A stretch of 64,000 nt of DNA from Pseudoflavonifractor intestinihominis. GTDB taxonomy: Bacteria > Bacillota > Clostridia > Oscillospirales > Oscillospiraceae. Within the stretch, counting starts at the first letter, position 1; the number at the start of each line of letters is the position of its first letter. The stretch lies in the NCBI RefSeq assembly GCF_040096055.1, contig NZ_JBBMFK010000009.1:1-64000 (forward strand), read 5' to 3'. The position numbers and the translations under genes are program-made. The notes under the pieces are model-generated. The model did no database searches. It worked only from the letters and a program-made list of their open reading frames with translations, and was not told where the DNA came from. Shown here one piece after another: positions 16,551 to 25,164 of this stretch.

Positions 16551-17963
16551 ATGCACAAGAAAAAGAAGTGCTGCACCCCGGTCCGGCGCCATCCGCTTTG
16601 CGAAAAAATGATATGTGGTTTGATTGCGGTACAATGTTTGATTCTCACTTGTTTTGCTGCGGGCGAGGTATCTGTACCCCAATCTGTCAATGAGCCGGAA
16701 CATCATGGCGGTTTTTTGACAGAGCAGGTTTTGAGCGGTGCGGACGGAGACATTCATTACAGCTACTACCTCCCGGAGAACTATCGTGCTGACGGTGCCT
16801 ATCCCTTGGTGGTAGCCATGCCTGGGTATGATATGATGTGGTTTGGCGAGCAATCCTCCGGCAGCAATTTGAACTGGAACGGATTCCTGGCCTGGACGGA
16901 ACTGGATGAAGATATGATCGTAGTTTCAGCCCAGCTTACCGACTGGGGTGAGAAGTCCGCACGGCAGGCCATTGAGCTGACAGAGTACTTTGTTCAAAAC
17001 TTTGCCGTGGATAAAGACCGGATCTATGCCGCAGGGTATTCGGCGGGCGGTGAAACCATGTCTCAGGCAGTTTCCATGCGCCCCGACCTGTATGCCGCCT
17101 ATCTGCATGGAGCCTCCCAGTGGGACGGGACCTACGCACCTCTGGCGGAGCAGCAGGTGGCAGTTTACATTTTTATGGCGGAACATGATGAATATTACGG
17201 TTCTCAAAAAGCCCGGGATGCTTACCGCAATTTAACTGACGCTTACAGAGAAGCAGGCGTGGAACCGGAGATCATAGAGCGGCTTTTACGACTGGAAATC
17301 CCAGGGGATGACTATTTTAATGGTCTGGGCATTTACAATTATCACAGTGGAGGAAATGTGCTTTTTGATGATGAAAACATTCTGAACTGGATTCTTTCGG
17401 CTCAGAAATCCACAGGAAGCAGTCAAACTGGTACCGGCTTTTCCGATGTGGCAGCGGACGCTTGGTATGCTGAGGCAGTGGAATATGTTCGGGACAACGG
17501 GCTTATGAGCGGCACCAGCGCCACTACATTTGCCCCCAATGACACCATGACCCGGTCCATGCTGGCCACCACGCTCTATCGTGAGGCCGGAAGTCCCGCG
17601 GTCTCCGGCAGTGATGCCTTTACAGATACCCAGGAGGGCGCCTGGTACGCCGACGCGGTTCTCTGGGCTTCTCAGGAGGGAGTCATCAGCGGCTACGGCA
17701 ACGGCCTGTTCGGAACCAATGACCCGGTCAGCCGGGAGCAGATTGCAACCATCCTTTGGCGGTATGCCGGAAGCCCCAGTGCCGATGCCGGGCAGGACTT
17801 CGTGGATGAAAGCGAGATCGCATCCTATGCCGCAGCGGCGGTGGACTGGGCAAGAGCCAACGGCGTCGTGAATGGCGCCAACGGTAACCGCTTCCTGCCC
17901 CGAAACAGCGCTTCCCGGGCAGAGGTGGCTGTAATGCTGTGCAATTACCTGACTCAGAGGTAA
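16551..17963 (+). CDS. SLH-anchored alpha/beta hydrolase
   Basis: About 470 residues: an N-terminal export signal (hydrophobic stretch at about 18-35), an esterase-type alpha/beta hydrolase domain (GYSAGGE elbow) closely related to the product of 12373, and three C-terminal SLH repeats that should hold it on the cell wall. The SLH DNA is nearly identical to 27446-27960 in the SLH-flavodoxin gene. The start is uncertain: ATG 16551, or a GTG twelve bases earlier that lies too close to the AAGGT site. Confidence 0.8.
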   Translation: MHKKKKCCTPVRRHPLCEKMICGLIAVQCLILTCFAAGEVSVPQSVNEPEHHGGFLTEQVLSGADGDIHYSYYLPENYRADGAYPLVVAMPGYDMMWFGEQSSGSNLNWNGFLAWTELDEDMIVVSAQLTDWGEKSARQAIELTEYFVQNFAVDKDRIYAAGYSAGGETMSQAVSMRPDLYAAYLHGASQWDGTYAPLAEQQVAVYIFMAEHDEYYGSQKARDAYRNLTDAYREAGVEPEIIERLLRLEIPGDDYFNGLGIYNYHSGGNVLFDDENILNWILSAQKSTGSSQTGTGFSDVAADAWYAEAVEYVRDNGLMSGTSATTFAPNDTMTRSMLATTLYREAGSPAVSGSDAFTDTQEGAWYADAVLWASQEGVISGYGNGLFGTNDPVSREQIATILWRYAGSPSADAGQDFVDESEIASYAAAAVDWARANGVVNGANGNRFLPRNSASRAEVAVMLCNYLTQR

Positions 17964-18053
17964 AAAGAACATTGGGCTGTGTATGGATCAGGTTGCCAAA
18001 ATACAAATCATGCGATACATTTGAGGTACACTTTGCGGCAGGAGGCGTGTGTA

Positions 18054-19202
18054 ATGGAATATCGGAAACTTGGCCGGACGGGCCTGCTGGTCAGCGAGAT
18101 TGGCATGGGCTGTGAGGGCTTTGTGGGCAAGCCCTATTCGGAAGTGGAAAAGATGGTGGATGCCATGGAGGCAGGCGGGGTCAACTGTATCGACCTCTAT
18201 ACGCCTAATCCGGAGTTTCGCTCCAATCTGGGCCATGCCCTGCGGGGGCGGCGGGAAAAATTCATCCTTCAGGCTCACCTGTGCACCATTTGGAAGGATG
18301 GCCAGTACAAGCGTACCCGGGATTTGGCAGAGGTGCGGGAAGGATTTGACGACCAGCTCCATCGGCTGGAGACAGACCATGTGGAGATTGGCATGATCCA
18401 CTATGTAGACTCTATGGCAGACTGGGAAGCCGTGCGGGATAAGGGTGTGCTGGACTACGCCCGGGAACTGAAAGCACAAGGCGTTATCCGCTGCATCGGT
18501 TTGAGTAGTCACAACCCGGAGGTAGCTCTGGAAGCGGTACACAGCGGAGCCATTGAGGTACTCATGTTCAGTGTCAATCCCTGCTATGACCTCCAGCCCG
18601 CCGGAGAGGATGTAGAGCAGCTCTGGAATGAGAAGAACTACGCCCAGCCTTTGGTGAACATGGACCCTCAGCGGCAGGAGCTGTATGAAACCTGCCAGCG
18701 GCTGGGGGTGGGTATCACGGTGATGAAAGCCTTCGGCGGCGGCGATCTGCTCAGCGCGGAGCTGTCCCCGGCAGGAAAGGCTCTGAACCTCTATCAGTGT
18801 CTCCACTATGCTCTGTCGCGGCCTGGTGTGGCCTCCGTCATGTCCGGCGCCCGGACACTGGAGGAGCTGAATACCAGCATCGGCTATGAAAGCGCCCCGG
18901 CGGAGGAACGGGACTATGCCGCCGCTTTTGCCGCTCTACCCAAGATCAGCTGGGTGGGCCATTGTATGTACTGCGGCCACTGTGCTCCCTGCCCGGTAGG
19001 CATCGATGTGGCCAGCGTCACCAAGTTCCTGAATCTGGTTCAGGCGCAGGGAGAGACACCGGAGACCGTGCGGGAACACTATGCCGTACTTCCCCACCAC
19101 GGCGGGGAATGCTTATCCTGCGGAGCCTGTGAGAAGCGGTGCCCCTTCGGGGTGCCGGTCATAGAGAATATGTGCCGGGCGGCAGAGGTATTTGGAAAGT
19201 GA
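18054..19202 (+). CDS. Ferredoxin-fused aldo/keto-reductase-like protein
   Basis: A 382-residue cytoplasmic protein: AKR-type TIM barrel followed by a ferredoxin-like tail with two Cys clusters (CMYCGHCAPCPVG and CLSCGACEKRCPFG) for 4Fe-4S clusters. The AKR Asp and His are recognisable (IDLYTP, MIHYVDS), but the usual catalytic Tyr and Lys positions read Asn and Ala/His. This seems normal for the Fe-S AKR-like family in Clostridia and suggests chemistry other than simple NADPH-carbonyl reduction. ATG 18054 follows AGGAGG. Last gene of the P1 group. Confidence 0.82.
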   Translation: MEYRKLGRTGLLVSEIGMGCEGFVGKPYSEVEKMVDAMEAGGVNCIDLYTPNPEFRSNLGHALRGRREKFILQAHLCTIWKDGQYKRTRDLAEVREGFDDQLHRLETDHVEIGMIHYVDSMADWEAVRDKGVLDYARELKAQGVIRCIGLSSHNPEVALEAVHSGAIEVLMFSVNPCYDLQPAGEDVEQLWNEKNYAQPLVNMDPQRQELYETCQRLGVGITVMKAFGGGDLLSAELSPAGKALNLYQCLHYALSRPGVASVMSGARTLEELNTSIGYESAPAEERDYAAAFAALPKISWVGHCMYCGHCAPCPVGIDVASVTKFLNLVQAQGETPETVREHYAVLPHHGGECLSCGACEKRCPFGVPVIENMCRAAEVFGK

Positions 19203-19210
19203 AGTGCAAT

Positions 19211-19246
19211 GCGCGGACAGACGATATGCCTGCCCGCGTATTTTTC
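19211..19246 (+). terminator. Terminator after the ferredoxin-AKR gene
   Basis: Stem GCGGACAG with CTGCCCGC (one mismatch), followed by GTATTTTT. It separates the P1 operon from lysR. Confidence 0.55.
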
Positions 19247-19275
19247 TTGCCATTTTAGGCAAAAGACAGTAAAAT
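19247..19275 (+). promoter_or_regulatory. Promoter of lysR
   Basis: TTGCCA (-35), 17 bases, TAAAAT (-10). A normal sigma-A type promoter without the LysR-type box found at the target genes, so the regulator is probably expressed constitutively. Confidence 0.55.
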
Positions 19276-19322
19276 AATTTTGAAACAGGGCCCGAGGCAT
19301 GGGCGGAAAGGCGGTGGCGTAT

Positions 19323-20219
19323 ATGATGTATAATCCTCAGATGGAGACCTTCCTCCGGGTAGCGGATGCGGGGAGCTTCAATAAAGCGGCGGAGGAACTG
19401 TTCATTACGCCGCCGGCAGTCATCAAGCAGATCACCTCCTTGGAGGCAGGGCTGGATCTCCAGCTTTTTGTCCGCAGTCCACGGGGCCTGAAGCTCACCG
19501 AGGCGGGCAAATCGATCTACCGGGATGCCCAGTATATCATCCAATACTGCAAGGACTCGGTGGTGCGGGCCAAGAACGCCGCTGAGGAGGGGGACAAGGT
19601 CATCCGTATCGGTACCTCCCCCATGACGCCGGGACAGTTCTTGCTGGATCTGTGGCCCAGCCTCCACCAGCATTGCCCGGACATCAAGTTCCAGCTGGTG
19701 CCCTATGAGAACACCCCGGAGAACGCCAGAGAAATCTTACGCAATCTGGGACAGAACATTGACATCGTGGCCGGTCCCTATGACCAAAATCTGCTGGATA
19801 CCCGCCAGTGTGCCGCTCTGGAACTAAGCCGCGAGCCAGTCCGCTGCGCAGTCTCCATCTACCACCCGCTGGCCGCCAAAGAGTGCCTGACGGCGGATGA
19901 CCTCCATGGGGAGAACTTCCTGATGATCCGCCGGGGCTGGAACCACTATCTGGATCAGATGCGGGACGAGCTGTGGCGGGATCACCCTCAAGTCCACATT
20001 GTGGATTTTGACTTTCTCAGCATCGACATCTTCAATCAGTGCGAAAACTCCAATGATATTCTCATGACCATCGACAACTGGAAGAATATCCACCCGCTGC
20101 TCAAAACCATCCCAGTGGATTGGGACTATACCGTTCCTTTCGGCCTGTTCCATTCCCCCAAGCCCTCCGCTACGGTGAAGCGATTTCTCAAGGCGGTCAA
20201 AACGGTGTACGAGCTGTAA
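19323..20219 (+). CDS. LysR-family transcriptional regulator of the redox island
   Basis: A 298-residue LysR-type regulator with an N-terminal winged helix-turn-helix (METFLRVADAGSFNKAAEEL, then PAVIKQI) and a periplasmic-binding-like effector domain. It lies in the middle of the island. Four target promoters (12296, 20227, 21431, 25051) carry a T-N11-A box at constant distance from the -10, which is the geometry LysR proteins use. The effector is unknown; an electrophile, quinone or aldehyde would suit the enzymes controlled. ATG 19323 or 19326 could be the start. Confidence 0.88.
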   Translation: MMYNPQMETFLRVADAGSFNKAAEELFITPPAVIKQITSLEAGLDLQLFVRSPRGLKLTEAGKSIYRDAQYIIQYCKDSVVRAKNAAEEGDKVIRIGTSPMTPGQFLLDLWPSLHQHCPDIKFQLVPYENTPENAREILRNLGQNIDIVAGPYDQNLLDTRQCAALELSREPVRCAVSIYHPLAAKECLTADDLHGENFLMIRRGWNHYLDQMRDELWRDHPQVHIVDFDFLSIDIFNQCENSNDILMTIDNWKNIHPLLKTIPVDWDYTVPFGLFHSPKPSATVKRFLKAVKTVYEL

Positions 20220-20226
20220 CACAAAG

Positions 20227-20281
20227 GTATATACTGCATAACTTTTCGAGACTTCTGCGGAGGTCTCGATTTTTTTATAAT
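20227..20281 (+). promoter_or_regulatory. LysR-type promoter P2
   Basis: Box GTAT...TAAC with T-N11-A at 20227-20242, ACTTC at 20251-20255, 20 bases, TATAAT at 20276-20281. It drives the Fe-alcohol-dehydrogenase-like gene at 20330. The lysR terminator lies inside it. Confidence 0.7.
20247..20276 (+). terminator. lysR terminator embedded in promoter P2
   Basis: CGAGACTTC and GAGGTCTCG form a 9-bp stem with a TGCG loop, followed by ATTTTTTT. The left arm includes the conserved ACTTC of the LysR-type promoter and the T tract runs into the -10, so one stretch ends lysR and begins the next transcript. Confidence 0.65.
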
Positions 20282-20329
20282 AAAGGCACAAAAGGAATCG
20301 CCCTCGCGGGGCGAACGCAGAGGTGTGCC

Positions 20330-21445
20330 ATGAATAATTTTATCTTTGAAAACGGAACCAAGTTTCTCTTTGGTGGGGGCTGTGTGAAGGAATACCTGGC
20401 CAGCTTTCTGGCTGGATATGGCCCCAGCGTACTGCTTGTTACGGAGGAATCGGATCACCGTTCCCATGCGGTGGACGAGGTGCGGGATATTCTGCGCCGG
20501 AGCGGGAAACAGACGACGGAATACGCAATGGGTCCATTTTGCCCCCGGTATAAGCAGGTGCAGCGGGCGGCCAGGCTGTGCCGGGAACGCCAGGTGGATT
20601 TGATTTTAGGTGTGGGCGGCTCCGCCGTGATGGACGGATGCAAGTCCACTTCTCTGGCAGCAGTGTGCCGAGGCGATCTGTGGGAGAACTTCGGAGAATT
20701 GCAGGGCGTGGTGGATGTGCCGCCCCTGCCCATAGGCTTTGTGGCCTCCCATCTGGAGGTTGGAGCCGTCAACGGCGCGGCGGGGTTGATCCATGAGAGC
20801 CAATGTGTCTGGAGGGACTACCCTCCTTGTGATCCCCAATTTGCCCTGCTGGACCCGTCCTGCACTCGTGAATTATCCCGCCGGTCGTTCACTGCTCAAG
20901 GGTTCTCCGCTCTGGCTGGAGCGTTGGAGGCATACCTGACGCTGGCGGATGGAATGGACGTTTCCCGGGAACTGCTGGAGACTTTGATGCGAGGCATGAT
21001 TCAGGATCTGCGCGCTTGCCGGAATGCTTCCTGCAAAGAGGATACCCGGAGTAACCTGATGTGGCGATGTGCCCTGTGGGGGAGCCGGTTCTTCCAGCTG
21101 GGACGACGGTTCTCCTTTCCGGCCTTGCCGGTGCGGGAGGCGGCCATCCTCGCAGCATCGACCTGGGAAGAATACGCAGGGGCGCTGTCCGTTTTGCTGC
21201 TGGCCGATTGCCGCCATGAGGCGGAACAGCATCCCGCCGTTCTGGCTCAGTTGGCCCGCCGTGTGTGGGAGACTGATGACATGGGATGCTTCGATCAGGA
21301 AACGGCCCAGGCTGGTGTCCGCGCTTTTGTGGAATTTCTGCGGGAACTGGAGCTACCCACGGAGTATTCGGAATTGGACGATGCTCTGTGGTGCCATCTG
21401 AAGGAGTCCGCCTCTGCTCAAAACCTTTTGGTATATACTGCGTAA
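20330..21445 (+). CDS. Fe-alcohol-dehydrogenase homologue lacking the metal site
   Basis: A 371-residue homologue of the BdhA/YqhD group of iron-containing alcohol dehydrogenases. It shares its layout with the intact enzyme at 29153 (VGGSAVMDGCK against VGGGSVIDCCK at the nucleotide-binding region). All four metal ligands of the intact paralogue are replaced: Asp195 by Ser193, His199 by Gly197, and the two later histidines by Val and Tyr. The frame is otherwise undisturbed and has its own LysR-type promoter and a GAGGTG ribosome site, so it looks maintained. A sensor, regulatory or structural role is more likely than catalysis. Confidence 0.75.
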   Translation: MNNFIFENGTKFLFGGGCVKEYLASFLAGYGPSVLLVTEESDHRSHAVDEVRDILRRSGKQTTEYAMGPFCPRYKQVQRAARLCRERQVDLILGVGGSAVMDGCKSTSLAAVCRGDLWENFGELQGVVDVPPLPIGFVASHLEVGAVNGAAGLIHESQCVWRDYPPCDPQFALLDPSCTRELSRRSFTAQGFSALAGALEAYLTLADGMDVSRELLETLMRGMIQDLRACRNASCKEDTRSNLMWRCALWGSRFFQLGRRFSFPALPVREAAILAASTWEEYAGALSVLLLADCRHEAEQHPAVLAQLARRVWETDDMGCFDQETAQAGVRAFVEFLRELELPTEYSELDDALWCHLKESASAQNLLVYTA

Positions 21446-21485
21446 CGAATCGGAACTTCCGCGGGACGCCAACCTGCATTATCAT
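21431..21485 (+). promoter_or_regulatory. LysR-type promoter P3
   Basis: Box GTAT...TAAC with T-N11-A at 21431-21446 (overlapping the end of the upstream gene), ACTTC at 21455-21459, 20 bases, TATCAT at 21480-21485. It drives the aldo/keto reductase at 21526 and the genes behind it. Confidence 0.68.
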
Positions 21486-21525
21486 GATTCCTGTAAGAAC
21501 GATACCCGCAAGGAGGCATTTGACC

Positions 21526-22536
21526 ATGAATTCGCGCACACTGGGCGCTGACCTGAACGTATCCGCCATCGGGTTGGGGTGTATGGGTTTCAGCCACGCC
21601 TATGGCCCACCCACGGAGGATGATGAAGCCATCCAGGCGATCCGCACTGCTTTTGACATGGGTTACACCATGTTCGATACGGCCGAGACCTACGGCACGG
21701 CGGAGGACCCCCACCACAACGAGAAACTGGTGGGCGAAGCGCTGAAGGATGTCCGCAGCCAGGTGCAGATCGTCACCAAGTTCGGAATCCGTTTTGATAA
21801 GACCAGCAAGGCGGTGAACAAGCCCCTGATCCCAGATGCCAGGCCTGAAACTATCCGTGCCTCGGTGGAGGGCTCCCTCCGGCGGCTCCAGACCGACCAC
21901 ATCGACCTGTATTTCCAGCACCGTGTGGACCCCAAGGTGGAGCCGGAGGCAGTGGCTCAGGTGATGGCCGACCTGATTCGAGAGGGCAAAATCACCCACT
22001 GGGGTATCTCAGAGGTCAGTGAGGACTACCTGCGCCGAGCCCACAGGGTTTGCCCGGTGACGGCGGTGCAGAACCGCTATTCCATGATGGCCCGGTGGCA
22101 TGAATCCCTGTTCCCGGTGCTGGAGGAGCTGAATGTGGGCTTTGTGGCTTTCTCCCCCATGGCCAACGGCCTGCTTACCGGAGCCTATGGGAAAGGGGAA
22201 CAGTTCGATCCCAAGCTGGATTACCGTAGCGCCATGCCGCAGTTCACGCAGGAGGCCGCAAAGAAAAATCAGGAGCTTTTGTATCTGCTGCAGGGGTTAG
22301 CCGTGCAAAGGAATGCCACTCCCGCACAGATCTCTCTGGCCTGGATGCTGTGTAAAAAGCCCTGGATCGTTCCGATTCCCGGCAGCCGAAAGACTGAACG
22401 GATGCAGGAGAACGCCGGAGCGGCAGATATTGTTCTGACCAATGAAGAGGTAGCTGCCATAGACCAGGCATTGAGCTCCATTCCCATGTCCGCCGTATTC
22501 GGCGGAACAGAAGTGGTCTCCAGAGAAACGAAATAA
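21526..22536 (+). CDS. Aldo/keto reductase
   Basis: A 336-residue NADPH-dependent oxidoreductase of the AKR superfamily (YakC/AKR13-like). The catalytic tetrad is complete: Asp and Tyr in FDTAETYG, Lys in VTKFG, His in YFQHRVD. The C-terminal cofactor region IVPIPGSRK is present. It reduces aldehydes or ketones; the substrate is unknown. ATG 21526 follows AAGGAGG. First gene after promoter P3, followed within 17 bases by a hydrolase lipoprotein. Confidence 0.88.
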   Translation: MNSRTLGADLNVSAIGLGCMGFSHAYGPPTEDDEAIQAIRTAFDMGYTMFDTAETYGTAEDPHHNEKLVGEALKDVRSQVQIVTKFGIRFDKTSKAVNKPLIPDARPETIRASVEGSLRRLQTDHIDLYFQHRVDPKVEPEAVAQVMADLIREGKITHWGISEVSEDYLRRAHRVCPVTAVQNRYSMMARWHESLFPVLEELNVGFVAFSPMANGLLTGAYGKGEQFDPKLDYRSAMPQFTQEAAKKNQELLYLLQGLAVQRNATPAQISLAWMLCKKPWIVPIPGSRKTERMQENAGAADIVLTNEEVAAIDQALSSIPMSAVFGGTEVVSRETK

Positions 22537-22552
22537 GAAAGGATGAATCCCA

Positions 22553-23695
22553 ATGAAACTCAACCATAAATGGCTGACTCTGGCCCTGTCCGGAGTCCTG
22601 ACCCTCTCTCTGCTGGCCGGATGCGCCGGAACTCAGAATCTCGGCGCGTCCGCCAACAGTTCTGGCACCGGGGAGGATCAGAGCACGCAGGAGCCTGCCA
22701 ATTCTGACGCGCTGACGATCGCGGAGCAGGGGATGTTTTCCGCCGGCGGCACGGTGATTTCTTCGGACGGCACCTTTGATGTGTCCAATTATTACACCTC
22801 CCGGGAAGGCTCTACCTCCCATGTGGACCATGCCAATGTGCTCTACCAGATCCCGGAGGATGCCACCGGGCTGCCCATGGTGTTTCTCCACGGCTATGGT
22901 CAGTCCCGCATGGGCTGGATGACCACCCCCGATGGCCGGGAGGGCTGGTCCGATATGTTTCTGAAAATGGGGCACAGTGTCTGGCTCATTGACCAGCCCC
23001 GGCGGGGTGAGGCCGGACAGACTTCCGTGGCGGGCACCATCTCCACCGAGCCCTCTGACCAGACCTGGTACACCCAGTTCCGCATCGGCACATACCTCAA
23101 TGACGCGTTTACCTACAATGAAGGCTCCCAGTTTCCCCAAGGGGAGGATGTTCTGGATCAGTTCTTCCGCCAGATGACGCCGGACACCGGCATGGATAAC
23201 GCAGGCGGCGATCAGAATATCGACAACGAGGTAGTAGCTCAGGCGGTGGCGGCGGCCATCGATGAAATCTACGAGCGCACCGGCCAGGATTCCATACTGG
23301 TGACTCACTCTCAGGGCGGCCTGCCCGGCTGGGAGGTCCCCCGATACACCGACCACGTGGCCGCCATCGTGGCCATCGAGCCCGGCGCAGCACCTACGGT
23401 GGACAGTGAGGCTTACAACGCTCTGCTGGAGCAGAAAATCCCCGTTACTTTCTACTACGGCGACTACATCGGCGAGGAGTTCACCGATGTACCTGCTGCG
23501 GCCATGTGGTCTATGATGGCGGCTACTGCCGACACCTTCACCGAGGCCTACAACGCCGCCGACGGCAGCAGCACGGTGGTCCACTTGCCCGACGAGGGGA
23601 TCACCGGCAACTCCCACTTTATGTTCCAGGAGCTGAACAACGATGTGATTGCAGACCACATCGAGAACTGGATTCAGGAAAATGTAGATCAGTAA
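22553..23695 (+). CDS. Lipoprotein alpha/beta hydrolase
   Basis: A 380-residue lipoprotein (LLAGC lipobox) with an alpha/beta hydrolase domain: VFLHGYGQSR oxyanion region, THSQGG nucleophile elbow, and a late GNSHFMF with the probable catalytic His. It resembles esterases annotated as alpha/beta hydrolases in gut Clostridia clusters with flavodoxins. Between the AKR and the flavodoxin lipoprotein, probably in the P3 operon. Exported, membrane-tethered. Confidence 0.8.
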   Translation: MKLNHKWLTLALSGVLTLSLLAGCAGTQNLGASANSSGTGEDQSTQEPANSDALTIAEQGMFSAGGTVISSDGTFDVSNYYTSREGSTSHVDHANVLYQIPEDATGLPMVFLHGYGQSRMGWMTTPDGREGWSDMFLKMGHSVWLIDQPRRGEAGQTSVAGTISTEPSDQTWYTQFRIGTYLNDAFTYNEGSQFPQGEDVLDQFFRQMTPDTGMDNAGGDQNIDNEVVAQAVAAAIDEIYERTGQDSILVTHSQGGLPGWEVPRYTDHVAAIVAIEPGAAPTVDSEAYNALLEQKIPVTFYYGDYIGEEFTDVPAAAMWSMMAATADTFTEAYNAADGSSTVVHLPDEGITGNSHFMFQELNNDVIADHIENWIQENVDQ

Positions 23696-23722
23696 CTTTA
23701 ATTTGGAAAGGAATGCTTCGCT

Positions 23723-24424
23723 ATGAAATTCACCTGGAAAAAGATTTTCAGTTTGTCCCTGGCAGCGGTGATGGCCCTGTCCCTGGCAGCCTGTGGGCAA
23801 AGTAATGGCACTGATGACAGTCAATCCACCAGCCAGAGCAAGGAGACTCCGCCCTCCTCTACCACGCAAGAGCCCAGCAATAGCACTTCGACGCCAACCA
23901 CCTCGACTCCGGATGCTGCTGAGCCGACCGGCGACAGCAATGTTCTGGTGGTCTATTACTCCGCCTCCGGTAATACGGAAGCCGTTGCCGGATACATTGC
24001 GGAGGCCACTGGAGGAGATCTCTTTGCAATCACGCCTGCCGAGCCTTACACCAGCGACGATTTGAACTGGACTGATGAGAACAGCCGGGTCAGTCAGGAG
24101 TATGCGGATGAATCCCTGCGGGATGTGGAGCTGACCACCACGGAGGTGGAGAACTGGGATTCCTACGACACGGTGTTCATCGGCTACCCCATTTGGTGGG
24201 GCATCGCCGCCTGGCCCACGGACAGCTTTGTGGAAGCCAACGACTTTACCGGTAAGACCGTGATTCCCTTCTGCACCTCCTCCAGCTCCGGCCTGGGTCA
24301 GAGCGGAGAACTGCTGGCAGAGCTGGCAGGTACCGGCGACTGGCTGGAGGGCCAGCGGTTCCGCTCCGGTGTCAGCCAGGAGGATGTGAATGAATGGGTG
24401 GACAGCCTGGGGCTGTCTGAATAA
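23723..24424 (+). CDS. Flavodoxin lipoprotein
   Basis: A 233-residue lipoprotein (LAAC) with a Ser/Thr/Pro-rich linker and a flavodoxin domain (about 75-230). The FMN phosphate loop SASGNTE and the GYPIWWG loop are intact. Flavodoxins are normally cytoplasmic; the lipobox puts this one outside the membrane. DNA for the C-terminal two thirds is nearly identical to the flavodoxin part of 27356-28489. It may accept electrons outside the cell, perhaps with the DUF4405 protein. Confidence 0.82.
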   Translation: MKFTWKKIFSLSLAAVMALSLAACGQSNGTDDSQSTSQSKETPPSSTTQEPSNSTSTPTTSTPDAAEPTGDSNVLVVYYSASGNTEAVAGYIAEATGGDLFAITPAEPYTSDDLNWTDENSRVSQEYADESLRDVELTTTEVENWDSYDTVFIGYPIWWGIAAWPTDSFVEANDFTGKTVIPFCTSSSSGLGQSGELLAELAGTGDWLEGQRFRSGVSQEDVNEWVDSLGLSE

Positions 24425-24508
24425 CCGGAAAAAACGGCAAGGGGCCGGGGCGGAAGGCTCCGGCTCCCTCTGCTTACGACTTGTTTTTAAGAAAGGAAAG
24501 CGAGAAAT

Positions 24509-25042
24509 ATGGTTAAGAATGTTCTGATTTTGTCCGCCAGCCCCCGAAAGGGCGGCAACTCCGACCTGCTGTGCGACCAGTTTGCCAAGGGCGCAGAGGA
24601 GGCGGGTCACAAGGTGGAAAAGATCCGGGTGCAGGAGAAAAAGATTGCCCCCTGCCTGGCCTGCTACGGCTGTCGGAATACCGGCATCTGCGTCCAAAAG
24701 GACGATATGGCCGAGATCCTCGACAAGATGGTGCAGGCTGATGTGCTGGTGCTGGCCACGCCGGTATATTTCTACTCCATGGACGGTCAGCTCAAGACCC
24801 TCATCGACCGCACTCTGCCCCGGTACACGGAGATTCGGGATAAGGAGGTCTACTTCATCGCCACCGCCGCTGCGGGCCGGGGTGCCATGGAGCGCACCGT
24901 AGACGCCATGCGGGGCTTTACCGACTGTCTGCCCGGTGCCAAGGTGAAGGGTACTGTTTACGGCTCCGGCGTCTATCAGAAAGATGAGGTCATGGACACG
25001 AAGGCGTTCCAGGAGGCCTACCAGTTCGGTAAAAAACTGTAA
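24509..25042 (+). CDS. NADPH-dependent FMN reductase / flavodoxin-fold oxidoreductase
   Basis: A 177-residue cytoplasmic flavoprotein of the iron-sulfur-flavoprotein/NADPH-FMN reductase group. N-terminal ILSASPRKGGNSD is the FMN-binding loop. The segment CLACYGCRNTGICVQKDDM holds closely spaced cysteines as in this family. The usual role is quinone or flavin reduction. No signal peptide. A GC-rich imperfect hairpin lies in the 84 bases before it. Confidence 0.85.
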   Translation: MVKNVLILSASPRKGGNSDLLCDQFAKGAEEAGHKVEKIRVQEKKIAPCLACYGCRNTGICVQKDDMAEILDKMVQADVLVLATPVYFYSMDGQLKTLIDRTLPRYTEIRDKEVYFIATAAAGRGAMERTVDAMRGFTDCLPGAKVKGTVYGSGVYQKDEVMDTKAFQEAYQFGKKL

Positions 25043-25050
25043 ACCCAAAG

Positions 25051-25105
25051 GTATACAGAGCGAAACTTTTCGAGACTTCTCCCAGGGGGAGACTACGGCT
25101 ACAAT
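25051..25105 (+). promoter_or_regulatory. LysR-type promoter P4
   Basis: Box GTAT...AAAC with T-N11-A at 25051-25066, ACTTC at 25075-25079, 20 bases, TACAAT at 25100-25105. It drives the aldo/keto reductase at 25165 and probably the genes to 30319. Confidence 0.7.
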
Positions 25106-25164
25106 AGAGATACGAGGTAAAGAAAAACGATCCAACAAAATTCCAAGATGAAAGGATGACTTGT

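Noticed and set aside
24425..24508. GC-rich imperfect hairpin between flavodoxin and FMN reductase genes
   Set aside because: Arms match poorly and no T run follows directly, so I do not call a terminator.
22244..25138. 964-codon minus-strand frame opposite the AKR/hydrolase/flavodoxin genes
   Set aside because: It spans several well-recognised plus-strand genes and their gaps; no recognisable domain.
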